NCBI RefSeq assembly: GCF_017742835.1 | Contig: NZ_CP072392.1 | Span: 2,664,387 to 2,728,386 of the forward strand | Length of the DNA stretch: 64,000 bases | Reading direction: 5' to 3' | DNA from: Aquabacter sp. L1I39 | GTDB taxonomy: Bacteria > Pseudomonadota > Alphaproteobacteria > Rhizobiales > Xanthobacteraceae | Shown here: in pieces, positions 1-10,261 of the stretch | Position numbering within the stretch: the first letter of the stretch is position 1 | How the letters are laid out: each line of letters begins with the position of its first letter | Position numbers and translations under genes: made by a program | Notes under the pieces: model-generated | The model's database searches: none | Told to the model about the DNA's origin: nothing | Seen by the model: only the letters and a program-made list of their open reading frames with translations

Positions 1-89
1 CGATCGCCATGGAAGAGAAGCTGCGCTTCGCGATCCGCGAAGGTGGCCGCACGGTGGGCGCCGGCGTCGTCGCCTCCATCATCGAGTGA
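1..89 (+). CDS. tuf: Elongation factor Tu, C-terminal end (partial)
   Basis: Only the last 28 codons are present. The frame from base 3 reads IAMEEKLRFAIREGGRTVGA and ends VVASIIE, the typical C-terminus of domain 3 of EF-Tu, which delivers aminoacyl-tRNA to the ribosome. It is followed after 79 bp by rpsJ, the usual alphaproteobacterial order at the end of the str operon. The 5' part lies outside the window. Confidence 0.95.
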   Translation, partial: IAMEEKLRFAIREGGRTVGAGVVASIIE

Positions 90-103
90 TTGAGATAACG
101 AAC

Positions 104-150
104 GGGGGCGCGCGGGTCTCCCGCGTCGGGACTGGTCCCGCGCCCCTTTC
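104..150 (+). terminator. Hairpin between tuf and rpsJ (attenuator or terminator-like)
   Basis: A GGGGCGCG arm pairs with a CGCGCCCC arm, with a small hairpin inside and a short T-rich run (TTTCTGTT) after it. It fills most of the 79 bp gap at the boundary between the str and S10 operons. It could be a leaky terminator or the start of an S10 leader. Only the base pairing was seen; no activity is implied. Confidence 0.45.
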
Positions 151-168
151 TGTTGGAGCCATAGAGCC

Positions 169-477
169 ATGAACGGCCAGAACATTCGGATCCGCCTCAA
201 GGCGTTCGATCATCGCATTCTCGATGCCTCGACGCGCGAGATCGTCGCCACGGCCAAGCGCACGGGCGCGCAGGTGCGCGGTCCGATCCCGCTGCCGACG
301 CGGATCGAGAAGTTCACGGTCAATCGCTCTCCGCACATCGACAAGAAGTCGCGCGAGCAGTTTGAGATGCGTACTCACAAGCGGTTGCTTGATATCGTCG
401 ATCCGACGCCCCAGACGGTGGACGCGCTGATGAAGCTCGACCTCGCCGCCGGCGTCGACGTCGAAATCAAGCTCTGA
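169..477 (+). CDS. rpsJ: 30S ribosomal protein S10
   Basis: 102 aa, normal length. S10 belongs to the 30S head and also partners NusB/NusE in antitermination. The sequence has the family motifs RGPIPLPT and [19 protein letters not shown]. The ATG at 169 follows a GGAG about 10 bp upstream. It is the first gene of the S10 operon, with rplC next. Confidence 0.98.
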   Translation: MNGQNIRIRLKAFDHRILDASTREIVATAKRTGAQVRGPIPLPTRIEKFTVNRSPHIDKKSREQFEMRTHKRLLDIVDPTPQTVDALMKLDLAAGVDVEIKL

Positions 478-499
478 TGTGAGGCGAGGAGACACGACC

Positions 500-1231
500 A
501 TGCGGTCAGGCGTCATCGCCCAGAAGGTCGGCATGACTCGCATCTTCACGGATGCGGGTGAGCATGTTCCGGTCACGGTGCTTAAAGTTGAGAGCTGCCA
601 GGTGGTTGCCCACCGCACGCTCGATCAGAACGGATATGTGGCGGTGCAGCTTGGCGCTGGCCGTCGCAAGCCGAAGAACGTCACGCGCGCCGAGCGCGGC
701 CACTTTGCGGTGGCCGAGGTCGAGCCCAAGCGGACCATGGCGGAATTCCGCGTGGACGAATCCGGGCTGATCCCTGTCGGCGCCGAGATCACGGCTGACC
801 ACTTCGTTGTGGGCCAGTATGTGGACGTGACCGGCACGACCATCGGCAAGGGCTTTGCCGGCGGTATGAAGCGGCACAATTTCGGTGGTCTGCGCGCCTC
901 TCACGGCGTGTCCATCTCCCACCGCTCCATCGGTTCGACCGGTGGCCGTCAGGACCCGGGCAAGACCTTCAAGAACAAGAAAATGCCTGGCCATATGGGT
1001 CACACCACGGTCACCACCCAGAACCTGAAGGTGGTGATGACGGACGTCGAGCGCGGTCTGATCGCGGTCGAGGGCGCCGTCCCCGGTCACGCCGGTGGCT
1101 GGATCATGGTGCGCGACGCGGTCAAGAAGCGCCTGCCGAGCGAGGCTCCTCAGCCCGGCGCGTTCAAGCTCCGCGGTGCTGAAGAAGCTGCGGCCCCGGC
1201 GGCCGAAGCGACCAATGAGGAGGGCGCGTGA
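500..1231 (+). CDS. rplC: 50S ribosomal protein L3
   Basis: 243 aa. L3 nucleates 23S rRNA folding near the peptidyl-transferase centre. The family core runs from GMKRHNFGG through [13 protein letters not shown] to [18 protein letters not shown]. An in-frame GTG at 479 would add seven residues, but the ATG at 500 has a proper GAGGAG upstream and gives the usual [16 protein letters not shown] start. The C-terminus is the Ala/Glu-rich tail seen in alphaproteobacteria. Its stop overlaps the rplD start by one base. Confidence 0.97.
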   Translation: MRSGVIAQKVGMTRIFTDAGEHVPVTVLKVESCQVVAHRTLDQNGYVAVQLGAGRRKPKNVTRAERGHFAVAEVEPKRTMAEFRVDESGLIPVGAEITADHFVVGQYVDVTGTTIGKGFAGGMKRHNFGGLRASHGVSISHRSIGSTGGRQDPGKTFKNKKMPGHMGHTTVTTQNLKVVMTDVERGLIAVEGAVPGHAGGWIMVRDAVKKRLPSEAPQPGAFKLRGAEEAAAPAAEATNEEGA

Positions 1232-1851
1232 TGGAACTCGCCGTCAAGACGCTCGATGGAGCTGATGCGGGGTCTGTGACCGTTTCGGACGAGATCTTTG
1301 GTCTCGAGCCGCGCGCCGACATCCTGCACCGCTGCGTGACCTGGCAGCTGGCGCGTCGCCAGGCCGGAACGCACCGGACCAAGGGCCGTTCGGAGATCAA
1401 CCGGACGTCCAAGAAGATGTACAAGCAGAAGGGCACGGGTAATGCCCGTCACGGTGCGGCGTCTGCGCCGCAGTTCCGTGGCGGCGGCCGCGCCTTCGGC
1501 CCGGTGGTGCGTTCGCATGCCATCGACCTGCCGAAGAAGGTGCGCGCCCTCGCCCTGAAGCATGCGCTCTCGTCCAAGGTGAAGGCCGAGCAGATCCTTG
1601 TCCTCGACAAGGTCTCCCTCGACGATCCCAAGACGAAGGCGCTCAAGGATCGGTTCGAGAAGCTGGGCATCGCCTCGGTTCTCGTGGTGGACGGCTCCGA
1701 GGTGGAGACGAACGTCGCTCTGGCGGCGCGCAACCTGCCTTACGTGGACGTGCTGCCGATCCAGGGCATCAACGTTTACGACATCCTGCGGCGCGACACC
1801 CTGGTCCTGACCAAGGCCGCCCTGGACGCTCTGGAGGCGCGCTTCAAATGA
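1231..1851 (+). CDS. rplD: 50S ribosomal protein L4
   Basis: 206 aa. L4 lines the exit tunnel through its long loop, visible here as [21 protein letters not shown]. The ATG at 1231 overlaps the rplC stop (TGATG), which indicates translational coupling; an in-frame GTG at 1228 would only add one residue. The 3' end overlaps rplW by 4 bp. In E. coli L4 represses the S10 operon; whether that happens here cannot be read from the sequence. Confidence 0.97.
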   Translation: MELAVKTLDGADAGSVTVSDEIFGLEPRADILHRCVTWQLARRQAGTHRTKGRSEINRTSKKMYKQKGTGNARHGAASAPQFRGGGRAFGPVVRSHAIDLPKKVRALALKHALSSKVKAEQILVLDKVSLDDPKTKALKDRFEKLGIASVLVVDGSEVETNVALAARNLPYVDVLPIQGINVYDILRRDTLVLTKAALDALEARFK

Positions 1852-2156
1852 GCCCGCAGCGGAATATCGAGCCGCGTCATTACGACGTGATCCTCTCGCC
1901 CGTCATCACCGAAAAGGCGACGGCGCACAGCGAGTTCAACAAGGTCGTCTTCAACGTCGCCCGCACCGCCACCAAGCCTGAGATCAAGGAAGCGGTGGAG
2001 CGTCTGTTCGACGTCAAGGTCAAGAGCGTCAACACCCTCGTCCGCAAGGGCAAGGTGAAGATCTTCAAGGGCCGCAAGGGCGTGCAGTCGGATGTGAAGA
2101 AGGCGGTCGTGACCCTCGAAGAGGGCCAGACCATCGACGTCACCACCGGCCTGTGA
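1848..2156 (+). CDS. rplW: 50S ribosomal protein L23
   Basis: 102 aa. L23 sits at the tunnel exit and is the docking site for trigger factor and SRP. The core [14 protein letters not shown] and the basic loop [15 protein letters not shown] match the family. The start overlaps the rplD stop as ATGA. Confidence 0.97.
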   Translation: MSPQRNIEPRHYDVILSPVITEKATAHSEFNKVVFNVARTATKPEIKEAVERLFDVKVKSVNTLVRKGKVKIFKGRKGVQSDVKKAVVTLEEGQTIDVTTGL

Positions 2157-2179
2157 GCTGAGGGAACGGGGATAAGACC

Positions 2180-3013
2180 ATGGCGCTGAAGCATTTCAAG
2201 CCGGTCACGCCGAGCCTTCGCCAGCTCGTGATCGTCGACCGCTCCGGCCTCTACAAAGGCAAGCCGGTGAAGACGCTGACCGAGGGCAAGAGCTCCTCGG
2301 GTGGCCGCAACAATACCGGTCGCGTGACCGTCCGCTTCCGTGGCGGCGGACACAAGCAGACCTATCGCATCGTCGACTTCAAGCGCTCCAAGCGCGGCGT
2401 GTCGGCGACCGTGGAGCGGATCGAATACGATCCGAACCGCACCGCCTTCATCGCCCTCATCAAGTATGAGGACGGCGAGCTGGCCTACATCCTGGCGCCG
2501 CAGCGCCTGGCCGTGGGCGATGCCGTGATCGCCGCCGAGCAGGTGGACGTGAAGCCCGGCAATGCCGGCGCCCTGTCCAACCTGCCGGTCGGAACGATCG
2601 TGCACAATGTCGAGCTGAAGATCGGCAAGGGCGGCCAGATCGCCCGGTCCGCGGGCAGCTACGCCCAGATCGTCGGCCGCGACCAGGGTTACGTCATCCT
2701 GCGCCTGAATTCGGGCGAGCAGCGCCTGGTTCATGGCGCCTGCTATGCCACGGTCGGCGCGGTGTCCAACCCGGACCACATGAACATCTCGCTCGGCAAG
2801 GCGGGACGTTCCCGGTGGCTCGGCCAGCGCCCGCACAATCGCGGCGTGACCATGAACCCGGTGGATCACCCGCACGGCGGCGGCGAAGGCCGCACCTCGG
2901 GTGGCCGCAACCCGGTCACGCCCTGGGGTTTCCCCACCAAGGGCAAGAAGACCCGCTCGAACAAGGCGACCGACAAGTTCATTGTCACGAGCCGCCACAA
3001 GCGGAAGAAGTGA
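2180..3013 (+). CDS. rplB: 50S ribosomal protein L2
   Basis: 277 aa, full length. L2 is required for subunit association and peptidyl transfer. The conserved [18 protein letters not shown] segment contains the histidine near the peptidyl-transferase centre. The ATG at 2180 follows a short leader with GGGGA. Codon use and spacing are like the neighbours. Confidence 0.98.
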   Translation: MALKHFKPVTPSLRQLVIVDRSGLYKGKPVKTLTEGKSSSGGRNNTGRVTVRFRGGGHKQTYRIVDFKRSKRGVSATVERIEYDPNRTAFIALIKYEDGELAYILAPQRLAVGDAVIAAEQVDVKPGNAGALSNLPVGTIVHNVELKIGKGGQIARSAGSYAQIVGRDQGYVILRLNSGEQRLVHGACYATVGAVSNPDHMNISLGKAGRSRWLGQRPHNRGVTMNPVDHPHGGGEGRTSGGRNPVTPWGFPTKGKKTRSNKATDKFIVTSRHKRKK

Positions 3014-3023
3014 GGGCCTGGAT

Positions 3024-3302
3024 ATGTCGAGAGCAATTTGGAAGGGCCCGTTCGTCGACGGCTATCTGCTGAAGAAGGCAGACACCGCGCGCGCTTCGGG
3101 TCGCAACGACACCATCAAGATCTGGAGCCGTCGCTCCACGATCCTCCCCCAGTTCGTCGGCCTTACTTTCGGCGTGTACAACGGCCAGAAGCACGTGCCG
3201 GTTTATGTGTCGGAAGACATGGTCGGCCACAAGTTTGGCGAGTTCTCGCCGACGCGCACCTATTACGGGCACGCGGCCGACAAGAAGTCGAAGCGGCGGT
3301 GA
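3024..3302 (+). CDS. rpsS: 30S ribosomal protein S19
   Basis: 92 aa. S19 is in the 30S head, near the decoding-site finger. The start [18 protein letters not shown] is the canonical N-terminus, so the longer in-frame reading from 2901, which overlaps rplB, is rejected. The C-terminus [18 protein letters not shown] is typical. Confidence 0.97.
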   Translation: MSRAIWKGPFVDGYLLKKADTARASGRNDTIKIWSRRSTILPQFVGLTFGVYNGQKHVPVYVSEDMVGHKFGEFSPTRTYYGHAADKKSKRR

Positions 3303-3308
3303 TCAGCC

Positions 3309-3689
3309 ATGGGTAAGCAGGCAAGGGCGCGTGCGCTCGCTGACAATGAAGCCAAGGCCGTGGCGCGCAACCTGCGCGTCTCGCCTCAGAAGCTCAATCT
3401 GGTCGCGGGCCTGATCCGCGGCAAGAAGGTGGCGACGGCGCTCGCCGATCTCGAATTCTCTCGCAAGCGGATCGCCCGCGACGTGAAGAAGTGCCTCGAG
3501 AGCGCGATCGCCAACGCCGAGAACAACCACGAGCTGGACGTGGACGACCTGGTCGTCGCCGAAGCGCACGTGGGCAAGGGTCTGGTGATGAAGCGGTTCT
3601 CGCCCCGAGCGCGCGGTCGCGCCTCGCGCATCGAGAAGCCCTTCTCCCACATCACGATTGTGGTGCGGGAAGTGGAGGAGCGGGCCTGA
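3309..3689 (+). CDS. rplV: 50S ribosomal protein L22
   Basis: 126 aa. L22 forms part of the exit tunnel through its beta-hairpin, here around [18 protein letters not shown]. It starts 7 bp after rpsS, and its TGA overlaps the rpsC ATG. Confidence 0.97.
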   Translation: MGKQARARALADNEAKAVARNLRVSPQKLNLVAGLIRGKKVATALADLEFSRKRIARDVKKCLESAIANAENNHELDVDDLVVAEAHVGKGLVMKRFSPRARGRASRIEKPFSHITIVVREVEERA

Positions 3690-4432
3690 TGGGTCAAAAG
3701 GTCAATCCGGTCGGGCTGCGGCTCGGCATCAACCGCACCTGGGACAGCCGTTGGTTCGCCGGCAAGGGCGAATATGGCCAGCTGCTGCACGAGGACATCA
3801 AGATCCGCAACATGCTGCTCAAGCAGCTGAAGCAGGCCGCGGTGTCCAAGGTGGTGATCGAGCGCCCGCACAAGAAGTGCCGGGTGACGATTCACTCCGC
3901 CCGTCCGGGCGTTGTGATCGGCAAGAAGGGCGCCGACATCGACAAGCTGCGCAAGAAGGTCGCCGACATGACCAAGTCGGAGGTCTTCATCAACATCGTT
4001 GAGATCCGCAAGCCGGAAATCGACGCGCGCCTTGTCGCCGAGTCCATCGCCCAGCAGCTGGAGCGCCGCGTCGCGTTCCGTCGTGCCATGAAGCGCGCCG
4101 TTCAGTCGGCCATGCGCCTCGGCGCGGAGGGCATCCGCATCAACTGCTCTGGCCGTCTCGGCGGAGCGGAGATCGCGCGCCTCGAGTGGTACCGTGAAGG
4201 CCGCGTTCCGCTGCATACCTTGCGCGCGGACGTGGATTATGGCACCGCCACCGCCTTCACGACCTACGGGACGTGCGGCGTGAAGGTGTGGATCTTCAAG
4301 GGTGAAATCCTCGAGCACGACCCCATGGCTCAGGACAAGCGCCTGGCCGAGAATGAAGGGCCGAGTGGCCGTCCGCCGCGCCGTGAGCGGGATCGCGACC
4401 ATGGTCGTGACCGCGACCGTGACGCAGCGTGA
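3689..4432 (+). CDS. rpsC: 30S ribosomal protein S3
   Basis: 247 aa. S3 is at the mRNA entry site and has helicase function. [16 protein letters not shown] is the canonical start, and the type-2 KH domain shows the GKKG loop in [17 protein letters not shown]. An in-frame upstream extension to 3491 lies inside rplV and is rejected. The last ~25 residues are an unusually charged Arg/Asp tail ([14 protein letters not shown]) after the conserved domain. Confidence 0.97.
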   Translation: MGQKVNPVGLRLGINRTWDSRWFAGKGEYGQLLHEDIKIRNMLLKQLKQAAVSKVVIERPHKKCRVTIHSARPGVVIGKKGADIDKLRKKVADMTKSEVFINIVEIRKPEIDARLVAESIAQQLERRVAFRRAMKRAVQSAMRLGAEGIRINCSGRLGGAEIARLEWYREGRVPLHTLRADVDYGTATAFTTYGTCGVKVWIFKGEILEHDPMAQDKRLAENEGPSGRPPRRERDRDHGRDRDRDAA

Positions 4433-4463
4433 TTGGCCGCGCGAGAAAGAAGGCGTGTAAGCC

Positions 4464-4877
4464 ATGCTGCAACCGAAGCGCACCAAGTTCCGTAAGCAGT
4501 TCAAGGGACGCATTTCTGGCGTCGCCAAGGGCGGTACGGAACTCAATTTCGGCGAGTTCGGCCTCAAGGCCCTCGAGCCGGAGCGCGTGACCGCGCGTCA
4601 GATCGAGGCGGCCCGCCGCGCTCTGACCCGTCACATGAAGCGCGCGGGCCGTGTTTGGATCCGCGTGTTCCCCGACGTGCCGGTGTCGGCCAAGCCGACC
4701 GAAGTGCGTATGGGTAAGGGCAAGGGCGCCCCTGAATATTGGGCGGCCAAGGTCAAGCCCGGCCGTATCATGTTCGAGATCGACGGCGTGAGCGTGGACA
4801 TCGCCCGTGAGGCGCTGACCCTCGCAGCGGCCAAGCTGCCGATCAAGACGCGCTTCATCCAGCGCATCGCCGAGTGA
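4464..4877 (+). CDS. rplP: 50S ribosomal protein L16
   Basis: 137 aa. L16 organises the A-site region of the 50S subunit. It starts [16 protein letters not shown] and contains the RVWIRVFPD and [13 protein letters not shown] blocks typical of the family. Confidence 0.98.
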   Translation: MLQPKRTKFRKQFKGRISGVAKGGTELNFGEFGLKALEPERVTARQIEAARRALTRHMKRAGRVWIRVFPDVPVSAKPTEVRMGKGKGAPEYWAAKVKPGRIMFEIDGVSVDIAREALTLAAAKLPIKTRFIQRIAE

Positions 4878-4887
4878 GGAGAGGCTC

Positions 4888-5094
4888 ATGAAAGCCGAGG
4901 ACGTTCGGGCCCTCAGCCCCGATCAGCTCGCCGATGAGCTGCTGAAGCTGAAGAAGGAACAGTTCAACCTGCGCTTCCAGAAGGCGACGGGTCAGCTGGA
5001 GAATACGGCACGGAACCGCCAGATCCGCCGCGACATCGCGCGGATCCGGACCGTGCAGAATGCCAAGCGCGGCGCTGCCGCGGATACGAAGTGA
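4888..5094 (+). CDS. rpmC: 50S ribosomal protein L29
   Basis: 68 aa, helical hairpin protein near the tunnel exit. Family signature [20 protein letters not shown] is followed by the basic second helix [20 protein letters not shown] lies 7 bp before the ATG. Confidence 0.97.
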   Translation: MKAEDVRALSPDQLADELLKLKKEQFNLRFQKATGQLENTARNRQIRRDIARIRTVQNAKRGAAADTK

Positions 5095-5103
5095 GGGTGA
5101 GCG

Positions 5104-5352
5104 ATGCCGAAGCGCGTGCTCCAAGGCGTCGTGGTGAGCGACAAGCAGGATAAGACCGTCGTGGTCCGGGTGGAGCGTCGCTTCACCCACCCCCTGCTGA
5201 AGAAGACCGTTCGTCGGTCCAAGAAGTATCATGCCCATGACGAGGCGAATGCCTGGAATGTGGGTGATACGGTGTGGATCGAGGAGCATCGGCCCCTGTC
5301 CAAGCTCAAGAACTGGATCGTGGTCCAGGGCGAGAAGCGGGCCGAGGTCTGA
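5104..5352 (+). CDS. rpsQ: 30S ribosomal protein S17
   Basis: 82 aa, primary 16S-binding OB-fold protein. [20 protein letters not shown] and [13 protein letters not shown] are family motifs. This is the classical last gene of the S10 operon; a 163 bp gap with a hairpin follows. Confidence 0.97.
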   Translation: MPKRVLQGVVVSDKQDKTVVVRVERRFTHPLLKKTVRRSKKYHAHDEANAWNVGDTVWIEEHRPLSKLKNWIVVQGEKRAEV

Positions 5353-5515
5353 CGAAAAGGCCCCGATGCAGGGTCCGTTCCATCCCCATCTCAAACCGGG
5401 GATGGCAAGTGGAGACCGCATCGCGGCAAAACCGTGTTCCGATGAGCGGGCACGGATGGTGTGAACGGGCAATGCCGGCGTGCCGGCGGCGCTGGATGAC
5501 GAGAACAGGTGCGTC
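5353..5515 (+). other. S10/spc operon boundary with inverted repeat
   Basis: 163 bp without a convincing gene between rpsQ and rplN, where E. coli also splits the S10 and spc operons. An 8 bp perfect stem (CCATCCCC at 5380-5387 with GGGGATGG at 5398-5405) has a 10-nt loop but no T tract. A GC-rich repeat of GCCGGCG units lies at about 5472-5490. It may hold a processing site, a weak terminator or the spc promoter; no clear -35/-10 pair was found. Confidence 0.5.
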
Positions 5516-5884
5516 ATGATCCAGATGCAGACCAATCTCGACGTGGCGGACAATTCCGGTGCGCGTCGCGTCATGTGCATCAAGGTGCTGGGCGGATCGA
5601 AGCGGAAATATGCTCACGTTGGCGACATCATCGTGGTGTCGGTCAAGGAAGCCATTCCGCGCGGTCGCGTGAAGAAGGGCGATGTGATGAAGGCGGTCGT
5701 GGTTCGCACGGCCAAGGACATCCGTCGGGTTGATGGTTCGGTGATCCGCTTCGACCGCAATGCGGCCGTGCTGATCAACAACCAGAAGGAGCCGGTGGGC
5801 ACCCGCATCTTCGGGCCGGTTCCGCGCGAGCTCCGCGCGAAGAACCACATGAAGATCATCTCGCTGGCGCCGGAGGTGCTGTGA
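5516..5884 (+). CDS. rplN: 50S ribosomal protein L14
   Basis: 122 aa, at the subunit interface. [17 protein letters not shown] is the universal start, so the upstream GTG at 5480 is rejected. It contains [13 protein letters not shown] and ends [12 protein letters not shown]. First gene of the spc operon; its stop overlaps the rplX start (TGATG). Confidence 0.98.
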   Translation: MIQMQTNLDVADNSGARRVMCIKVLGGSKRKYAHVGDIIVVSVKEAIPRGRVKKGDVMKAVVVRTAKDIRRVDGSVIRFDRNAAVLINNQKEPVGTRIFGPVPRELRAKNHMKIISLAPEVL

Positions 5885-6201
5885 TGGCCGCTAAAGTCAA
5901 GAAGGGCGACAAGGTCGTCGTCCTCTCCGGCCGCGACAAGGGTCGCACCGGCGAGGTCCTTCAGGTCCTGCCGAAGGAAGAGACCGCGCTGGTGCGCGGG
6001 GTGAACATCGTCAAGCGCCACCAGCGCCAGACCGCGAACCAGGAAGGTGGGATCATCTCCAAGGAGGCCCCCATCCACCTGTCGAACATCGCGGTGGCGG
6101 ACCCCAAGGACGGCAAGCCGACCCGGGTGGGTTTCCAGGTGCTTGAGGACGGGACCAAGGTCCGCGTGGCCAAGCGTTCCGGGGAGAGGATCGATGGCTG
6201 A
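5884..6201 (+). CDS. rplX: 50S ribosomal protein L24
   Basis: 105 aa. L24 initiates 50S assembly. The KOW motif is [20 protein letters not shown] near the N-terminus. The ATG at 5884 overlaps the rplN stop; a GTG one codon upstream is an unlikely alternative. The 3' end overlaps rplE by 8 bp. Confidence 0.97.
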   Translation: MAAKVKKGDKVVVLSGRDKGRTGEVLQVLPKEETALVRGVNIVKRHQRQTANQEGGIISKEAPIHLSNIAVADPKDGKPTRVGFQVLEDGTKVRVAKRSGERIDG

Positions 6202-6751
6202 GGTCAATTACACGCCGCGCCTGCGCACCTATTATGACGAGGTGGTGCGGCCGAAGATGATCGAGCAGTTCGGCTACAAGAACCCCATGGAAGTGCCCAC
6301 GATCGAGAAGATCGTGATCAACATGGGCGTGGGCGAAGCCACCGCCGACACCAAGAAGGTGACCACCGCCGCTGCGGATCTGGGTCGCATCGCCGGCCAG
6401 AAGCCGGTTGTCACCCGCGCCCGCAAGGCGATCTCGAACTTCAAGCTGCGCGAGAACCAGCCGGTCGGCGCGAAGGTCACCCTTCGCAAGGCGCGCATGT
6501 TCGAATTTCTGGATCGCCTGGTCACGATCGCGCTTCCCCGCGTTCGCGACTTCCGCGGCCTGAACCCGAAGAGCTTCGATGGCCGCGGCAACTATGCCAT
6601 GGGCATCAAGGAGCACATCGTGTTCCCCGAGATCAACTATGACCAGGTCGAGCAGATCTGGGGCATGGATATCATCGTTTGCACCACCGCAAAGACGGAT
6701 GACGAAGCCCGGGCGCTTTTGAAGGCGTTCAACTTCCCTTTCCGTCAGTGA
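6194..6751 (+). CDS. rplE: 50S ribosomal protein L5
   Basis: 185 aa, binds 5S rRNA in the central protuberance. Contains [31 protein letters not shown] and [10 protein letters not shown]. The ATG at 6194 lies inside the end of rplX. A long extension of the reading frame to 6047 overlaps rplX and is rejected. Confidence 0.97.
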   Translation: MAEVNYTPRLRTYYDEVVRPKMIEQFGYKNPMEVPTIEKIVINMGVGEATADTKKVTTAAADLGRIAGQKPVVTRARKAISNFKLRENQPVGAKVTLRKARMFEFLDRLVTIALPRVRDFRGLNPKSFDGRGNYAMGIKEHIVFPEINYDQVEQIWGMDIIVCTTAKTDDEARALLKAFNFPFRQ

Positions 6752-6965
6752 GGGTGTAGAAGCAGCGCTTCGCTCGACAGGCGCTGCGTGTGAGCCGACA
6801 TGGCCGGGGTTCCGCTCCGGCCATTTCCGCACTTGGTCCTGGCTTCTGCCAGGCCGGCGGAAGGCCCGGACGTTGCGGGTCTTATGGCTGCGCAGGTCAG
6901 GCGAGAATGAGTGCTTTCCGGCTGTGAGGGTGAAATCCCTCAGACGCGGAGAACTGGAGCAGGAC
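6752..6965 (+). other. 214 bp rplE-rpsN gap with two hairpins
   Basis: An unusually wide gap inside the spc operon, where these genes normally abut. The sequence has a perfect ATGGCCGG/CCGGCCAT stem at 6799-6823 and a CCTGGC/GCCAGG hairpin near 6837-6852. Neither is followed by a T-run. No in-frame peptide with a ribosome-binding site was found. Possible uses are an internal promoter, mRNA processing or RNA stability. Confidence 0.5.
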
Positions 6966-7271
6966 ATGGCGAAGAAAAGCGCGATCGAGACCAACGAGCG
7001 TCGCCGCAAGCTGTCGCAACAGCTGGCTGCGAAGCGCGATGGCCTCAAGGCGATCGTGAATGACAAGACGCTGCCGATCGAGGAGCGCTTTGCGGCGACC
7101 CTCAAGCTCGCGCAGATGCCGCGCAATTCGGCGAAGATTCGGGTGCGTAACCGTTGCGAAGTGACGGGCCGCCCGCGCGCCTTTTACCGCAAGCTCAAGA
7201 TGAGCCGTATCGCGCTGCGCGAACTCGGCTCCCAGGGACTTGTCCCCGGTCTTGTGAAGTCGAGCTGGTGA
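6966..7271 (+). CDS. rpsN: 30S ribosomal protein S14 (zinc-independent form)
   Basis: 101 aa, the long form without the CxxC pairs of the zinc-binding paralogue. It contains [20 protein letters not shown]. The start [17 protein letters not shown] is preceded by GGAGCAGG. The reading frame is open upstream to 6873, but that extension has no matching conserved N-terminus. Confidence 0.96.
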   Translation: MAKKSAIETNERRRKLSQQLAAKRDGLKAIVNDKTLPIEERFAATLKLAQMPRNSAKIRVRNRCEVTGRPRAFYRKLKMSRIALRELGSQGLVPGLVKSSW

Positions 7272-7281
7272 GGAGGGGCGA

Positions 7282-7680
7282 ATGTCCATCAATGATCCCA
7301 TCGGCGATCTGATCACGCGTATCCGCAACGCGCAGCTGCGTCGCAAGGACAAGACCCAGAGCCCCGGTTCGCGCCTGCGCGCCAGCCTGCTCGATGTCCT
7401 CCGCGACGAAGGCTACATCCGTGGCTATACCACCACGGACCACGGCAATGGCCGCACCGAGTTCGAGATCGAGCTCAAGTATTTCGACGGCGCCCCGGTG
7501 ATCCGCGAGATCTCCCGCGTGTCGAAGCCCGGCCGTCGCGTCTATGCGTCGGTCAAGAACCTGCCCCGCGTCGCCAACGGTCTCGGCATCGCTGTCGTCT
7601 CCACGCCCCAGGGCGTGATGGCCGACCACGAAGCCCGCGACAAGAATGTTGGCGGCGAAGTGCTCTGCACTGTGTTCTGA
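7282..7680 (+). CDS. rpsH: 30S ribosomal protein S8
   Basis: 132 aa, binds the central domain of 16S rRNA. It begins [20 protein letters not shown] and has the C-terminal [16 protein letters not shown] block. In E. coli S8 is the spc-operon repressor; no S8-site mimic was checked here. Confidence 0.98.
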   Translation: MSINDPIGDLITRIRNAQLRRKDKTQSPGSRLRASLLDVLRDEGYIRGYTTTDHGNGRTEFEIELKYFDGAPVIREISRVSKPGRRVYASVKNLPRVANGLGIAVVSTPQGVMADHEARDKNVGGEVLCTVF

Positions 7681-7699
7681 GCCTGCGACGGAGGAAGAC

Positions 7700-8233
7700 A
7701 TGTCGAAGATCGGCAAGCATCCCGTCGCCGTTCCCGCTGGCGTGACCGCCAATGTGGAAGGCCAGACGGTGAAGGTGAAGGGCCCCAAGGGCGCCCTCGA
7801 AGTGACCCTCGTGGAAGAAGTGGGCGTCGAGCTCGCCAATTCCGAGTTGAAGGTCGCCATGCGTGGTGACACGCAGCGTCACAAGTCCATGTGGGGCATG
7901 TCCCGCACTTTGGTGGCCAACCTGGTGGAAGGCGTGACCAAAGGCTTCGAGCGGAAGCTGGAAATCACCGGCGTCGGCTACAAGGCCGCCATCGCCGGGA
8001 AGAACCTGCAGCTGTCCCTCGGCTACAGCCACGACGTGATCTATCCGATCCCGGAAGGGATCCAGATCGTGACCCCGAAGCCCACCGAGATCCTGGTGTC
8101 GGGCGTGGACAAGCAGAAGGTTGGCCAGGTCGCCGCCGAGATCCGCGAGTTCCGTGGCCCCGAGCCCTATAAGGGCAAGGGCGTCAAGTATGCTGGCGAA
8201 TTCATCTTCCGCAAGGAAGGCAAGAAGAAGTGA
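7700..8233 (+). CDS. rplF: 50S ribosomal protein L6
   Basis: 177 aa with the two-fold repeated L6 domain. [15 protein letters not shown] and the C-terminal [15 protein letters not shown] are diagnostic. The ATG at 7700 has GGAGGA upstream; the open frame back to 7646 lies within rpsH. Confidence 0.97.
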   Translation: MSKIGKHPVAVPAGVTANVEGQTVKVKGPKGALEVTLVEEVGVELANSELKVAMRGDTQRHKSMWGMSRTLVANLVEGVTKGFERKLEITGVGYKAAIAGKNLQLSLGYSHDVIYPIPEGIQIVTPKPTEILVSGVDKQKVGQVAAEIREFRGPEPYKGKGVKYAGEFIFRKEGKKK

Positions 8234-8245
8234 CGGAGGCGAACC

Positions 8246-8608
8246 ATGGCTCGTGACATTGAGGCGCTTGAGCGCCGTAAAGCCAAGGTGCGTCGCGCGC
8301 TCCGCGTCGCCGCGAACGGGCGTCCCCGCCTGTCCGTGCACCGCACCTCGAAGCATATCTACGCGCAGGTCATTGACGATGCGAAGGGCGAGACCGTTGC
8401 GTCCGCTTCCAGCCTCGAGAAGGACCTGCGGTCCTCGCTGAAGACCGGGGCCGACACCGATGCCGCCAAGGCCATCGGCAAGCTGGTCGCGGAGCGGGCC
8501 GCCGAGAAGGGCGTGACTGCGGTCGTCTTCGACCGTGGCGCTTACATCTATCATGGGCGCGTCAAGGCGCTCGCTGAGGGCGCCCGCGAAGGCGGCCTTC
8601 AGTTCTGA
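8246..8608 (+). CDS. rplR: 50S ribosomal protein L18
   Basis: 120 aa, 5S rRNA-binding. It has the basic N-terminus [30 protein letters not shown] and the C-terminal [20 protein letters not shown]. Confidence 0.97.
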   Translation: MARDIEALERRKAKVRRALRVAANGRPRLSVHRTSKHIYAQVIDDAKGETVASASSLEKDLRSSLKTGADTDAAKAIGKLVAERAAEKGVTAVVFDRGAYIYHGRVKALAEGAREGGLQF

Positions 8609-8625
8609 CGCGAGGACTGAGCGAA

Positions 8626-9183
8626 ATGGCCCGTGAAAGGGAACACCGCGCTGAGCGCGAGGATCGCGACAACACGTTCGTGGACAAGCTGGTCCACATC
8701 AACCGTGTCGCGAAGGTGGTGAAGGGCGGCCGTCGCTTCGGCTTCGCTGCCCTGGTGGTGGTCGGTGACCAGAAGGGCCGCGTGGGCTTCGGCCACGGCA
8801 AGGCCCGTGAGGTTCCGGAAGCCATCCGCAAGGCAACCGAGAGCGCCAAGCGCGCCCTCATCCGCGTGCCGCTGCGCGAAGGCCGCACCCTGCACCACGA
8901 CGTGCATGGTCACCACGGCGCCGGCAAGGTGGTGCTCCGCGCCGCCCCGGCCGGTACCGGCATCATCGCCGGCGGCCCCATGCGCGCCGTCTTCGAGACG
9001 CTCGGCATGCATGACGTGGTCGCCAAGTCGTTCGGGTCCTCCAACCCGTACAACATGGTGCGCGCCACGTTCGATGCCCTGAAGAACCAGGACAGCCCGC
9101 GCTCCGTGGCCTCGCGCCGCGGTCTCAAGGTGTCGCAGCTCCAGTCCCGCCGCCGCGTCGAAGACGCGGAAGCGACCGACTGA
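8626..9183 (+). CDS. rpsE: 30S ribosomal protein S5
   Basis: 185 aa, at the mRNA entry/decoding region. [20 protein letters not shown] begins the double-stranded-RNA-binding domain, followed by the glycine-rich [15 protein letters not shown]. The charged N-terminal lead and C-terminal tail are usual in alphaproteobacteria. Confidence 0.98.
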   Translation: MAREREHRAEREDRDNTFVDKLVHINRVAKVVKGGRRFGFAALVVVGDQKGRVGFGHGKAREVPEAIRKATESAKRALIRVPLREGRTLHHDVHGHHGAGKVVLRAAPAGTGIIAGGPMRAVFETLGMHDVVAKSFGSSNPYNMVRATFDALKNQDSPRSVASRRGLKVSQLQSRRRVEDAEATD

Positions 9184-9211
9184 GCCGGGCTCGCAAGGAT
9201 AGGAGCGCGCC

Positions 9212-9406
9212 ATGGCGAACGCGACTGAAGGAAAAACCGTCACCGTCGAGCAGATCGGGTCGCCGATCCGCCGTCCGGCTGACCAGGAAGCAACCCTCGT
9301 GGGCCTCGGGCTGAACAAGCGTCATCGCCGTTCGACCCTTAAGGACACCCCGGCGGTGCGCGGGATGATCGCGAAGGTCGCTCATCTCGTCCGCGTCGTG
9401 GACTGA
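9212..9406 (+). CDS. rpmD: 50S ribosomal protein L30
   Basis: 64 aa. The short family fold is recognised by [13 protein letters not shown] and [30 protein letters not shown] lies before the ATG. It is followed 11 bp later by rplO. Confidence 0.97.
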   Translation: MANATEGKTVTVEQIGSPIRRPADQEATLVGLGLNKRHRRSTLKDTPAVRGMIAKVAHLVRVVD

Positions 9407-9417
9407 GGAGAGGCGAG

Positions 9418-9897
9418 ATGAAGCTCGACGAGATCAGGGACAATCCCGGGGCGCGCAAGTCGCGCATCCGGGTCGGCCGCGGCATCGGCTCTGGCAAGGG
9501 CAAGACCGGCGGCCGTGGCGTGAAGGGTCAGAAGGCCCGCACCGGCGTTGCCATCAAGGGCTTCGAAGGTGGTCAGATGCCGTTGCATCGGCGCCTGCCG
9601 AAGCGTGGCTTCCACAACATCTTCCGCCTCGACTTCGCCGAGGTGACCCTGGGCCGCATCCAGTCCGCCATTGACGCGGGCAAGCTGGATGTGTCGGCTC
9701 CGGTCAACGGCGCGGCGCTCGTCGCCGCTGGCGTGCTGCGCCGCGAGAAGGATGGCGTCCGCCTCCTCGGCACCGGCGAGCTGACCGCCAAGGTGACCGT
9801 GGAAGTGGCCTATGCCACCAAGTCTGCCACCGAAGCGGTGGAAAAGGCGGGCGGCTCGGTGACCATTCTCGCCCCCAAGGCCGCTGCGGCCGAGTGA
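9418..9897 (+). CDS. rplO: 50S ribosomal protein L15
   Basis: 159 aa. The long basic glycine-rich N-terminal extension ([20 protein letters not shown]) and [18 protein letters not shown] are the family hallmarks. It is the last ribosomal gene before the 364 bp gap upstream of secY. Confidence 0.97.
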   Translation: MKLDEIRDNPGARKSRIRVGRGIGSGKGKTGGRGVKGQKARTGVAIKGFEGGQMPLHRRLPKRGFHNIFRLDFAEVTLGRIQSAIDAGKLDVSAPVNGAALVAAGVLRREKDGVRLLGTGELTAKVTVEVAYATKSATEAVEKAGGSVTILAPKAAAAE

Positions 9898-10261
9898 GCG
9901 GGCCGGGGAGGGGCGTTTCGCCGCTCTCCAGATAAAGTCTTCGATGCCGCCGGCTTGCCGGCGGCATTGTCGTGTTCGGCATCCCGTCCTGCATAAGGCG
10001 GCCTTGGCACTGGCGCCGTGGGGCAGGGGTGGGTATGTGCTACAAGAACGAAAAGGCGCGTGCCGGCTCGGGCCCTGGAGGCCGTTCCACTCGGTGTGTC
10101 CCATGCCGAGCGGGATTCCGCCTCTCTCTTTGAAAGAGCGGCAAGTCCGGCCATAGGGGATCGCAGTTCGGTCCCATTGGGCGGTTCCGGCTCTTCCGCC
10201 GCGCCCGCGCGCCCCCCATATCCAAGCCGCTCGTCTACGGGCGGCTCAAGCGGAGCAAGGC
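9898..10261 (+). other. 364 bp rplO-secY gap with a strong palindrome
   Basis: No plausible gene. An almost loopless palindrome at 9944-9967 (ATGCCGCCGGC, TT, GCCGGCGGCAT) lies 47 bp after the rplO stop, without a T-run. The remaining ~290 bp are GC-rich and contain several short GGCCG repeats. The gap is wide enough for a separate secY-adk promoter, but no clear -35/-10 pair was identified. Confidence 0.5.

Noticed and set aside
1880..2998. A 372-codon minus-strand frame opposite rplW and rplB
   Set aside because: Composition is that of an antisense shadow in GC-rich DNA, and both ribosomal genes are certain. The same applies to many other long frames in this window.
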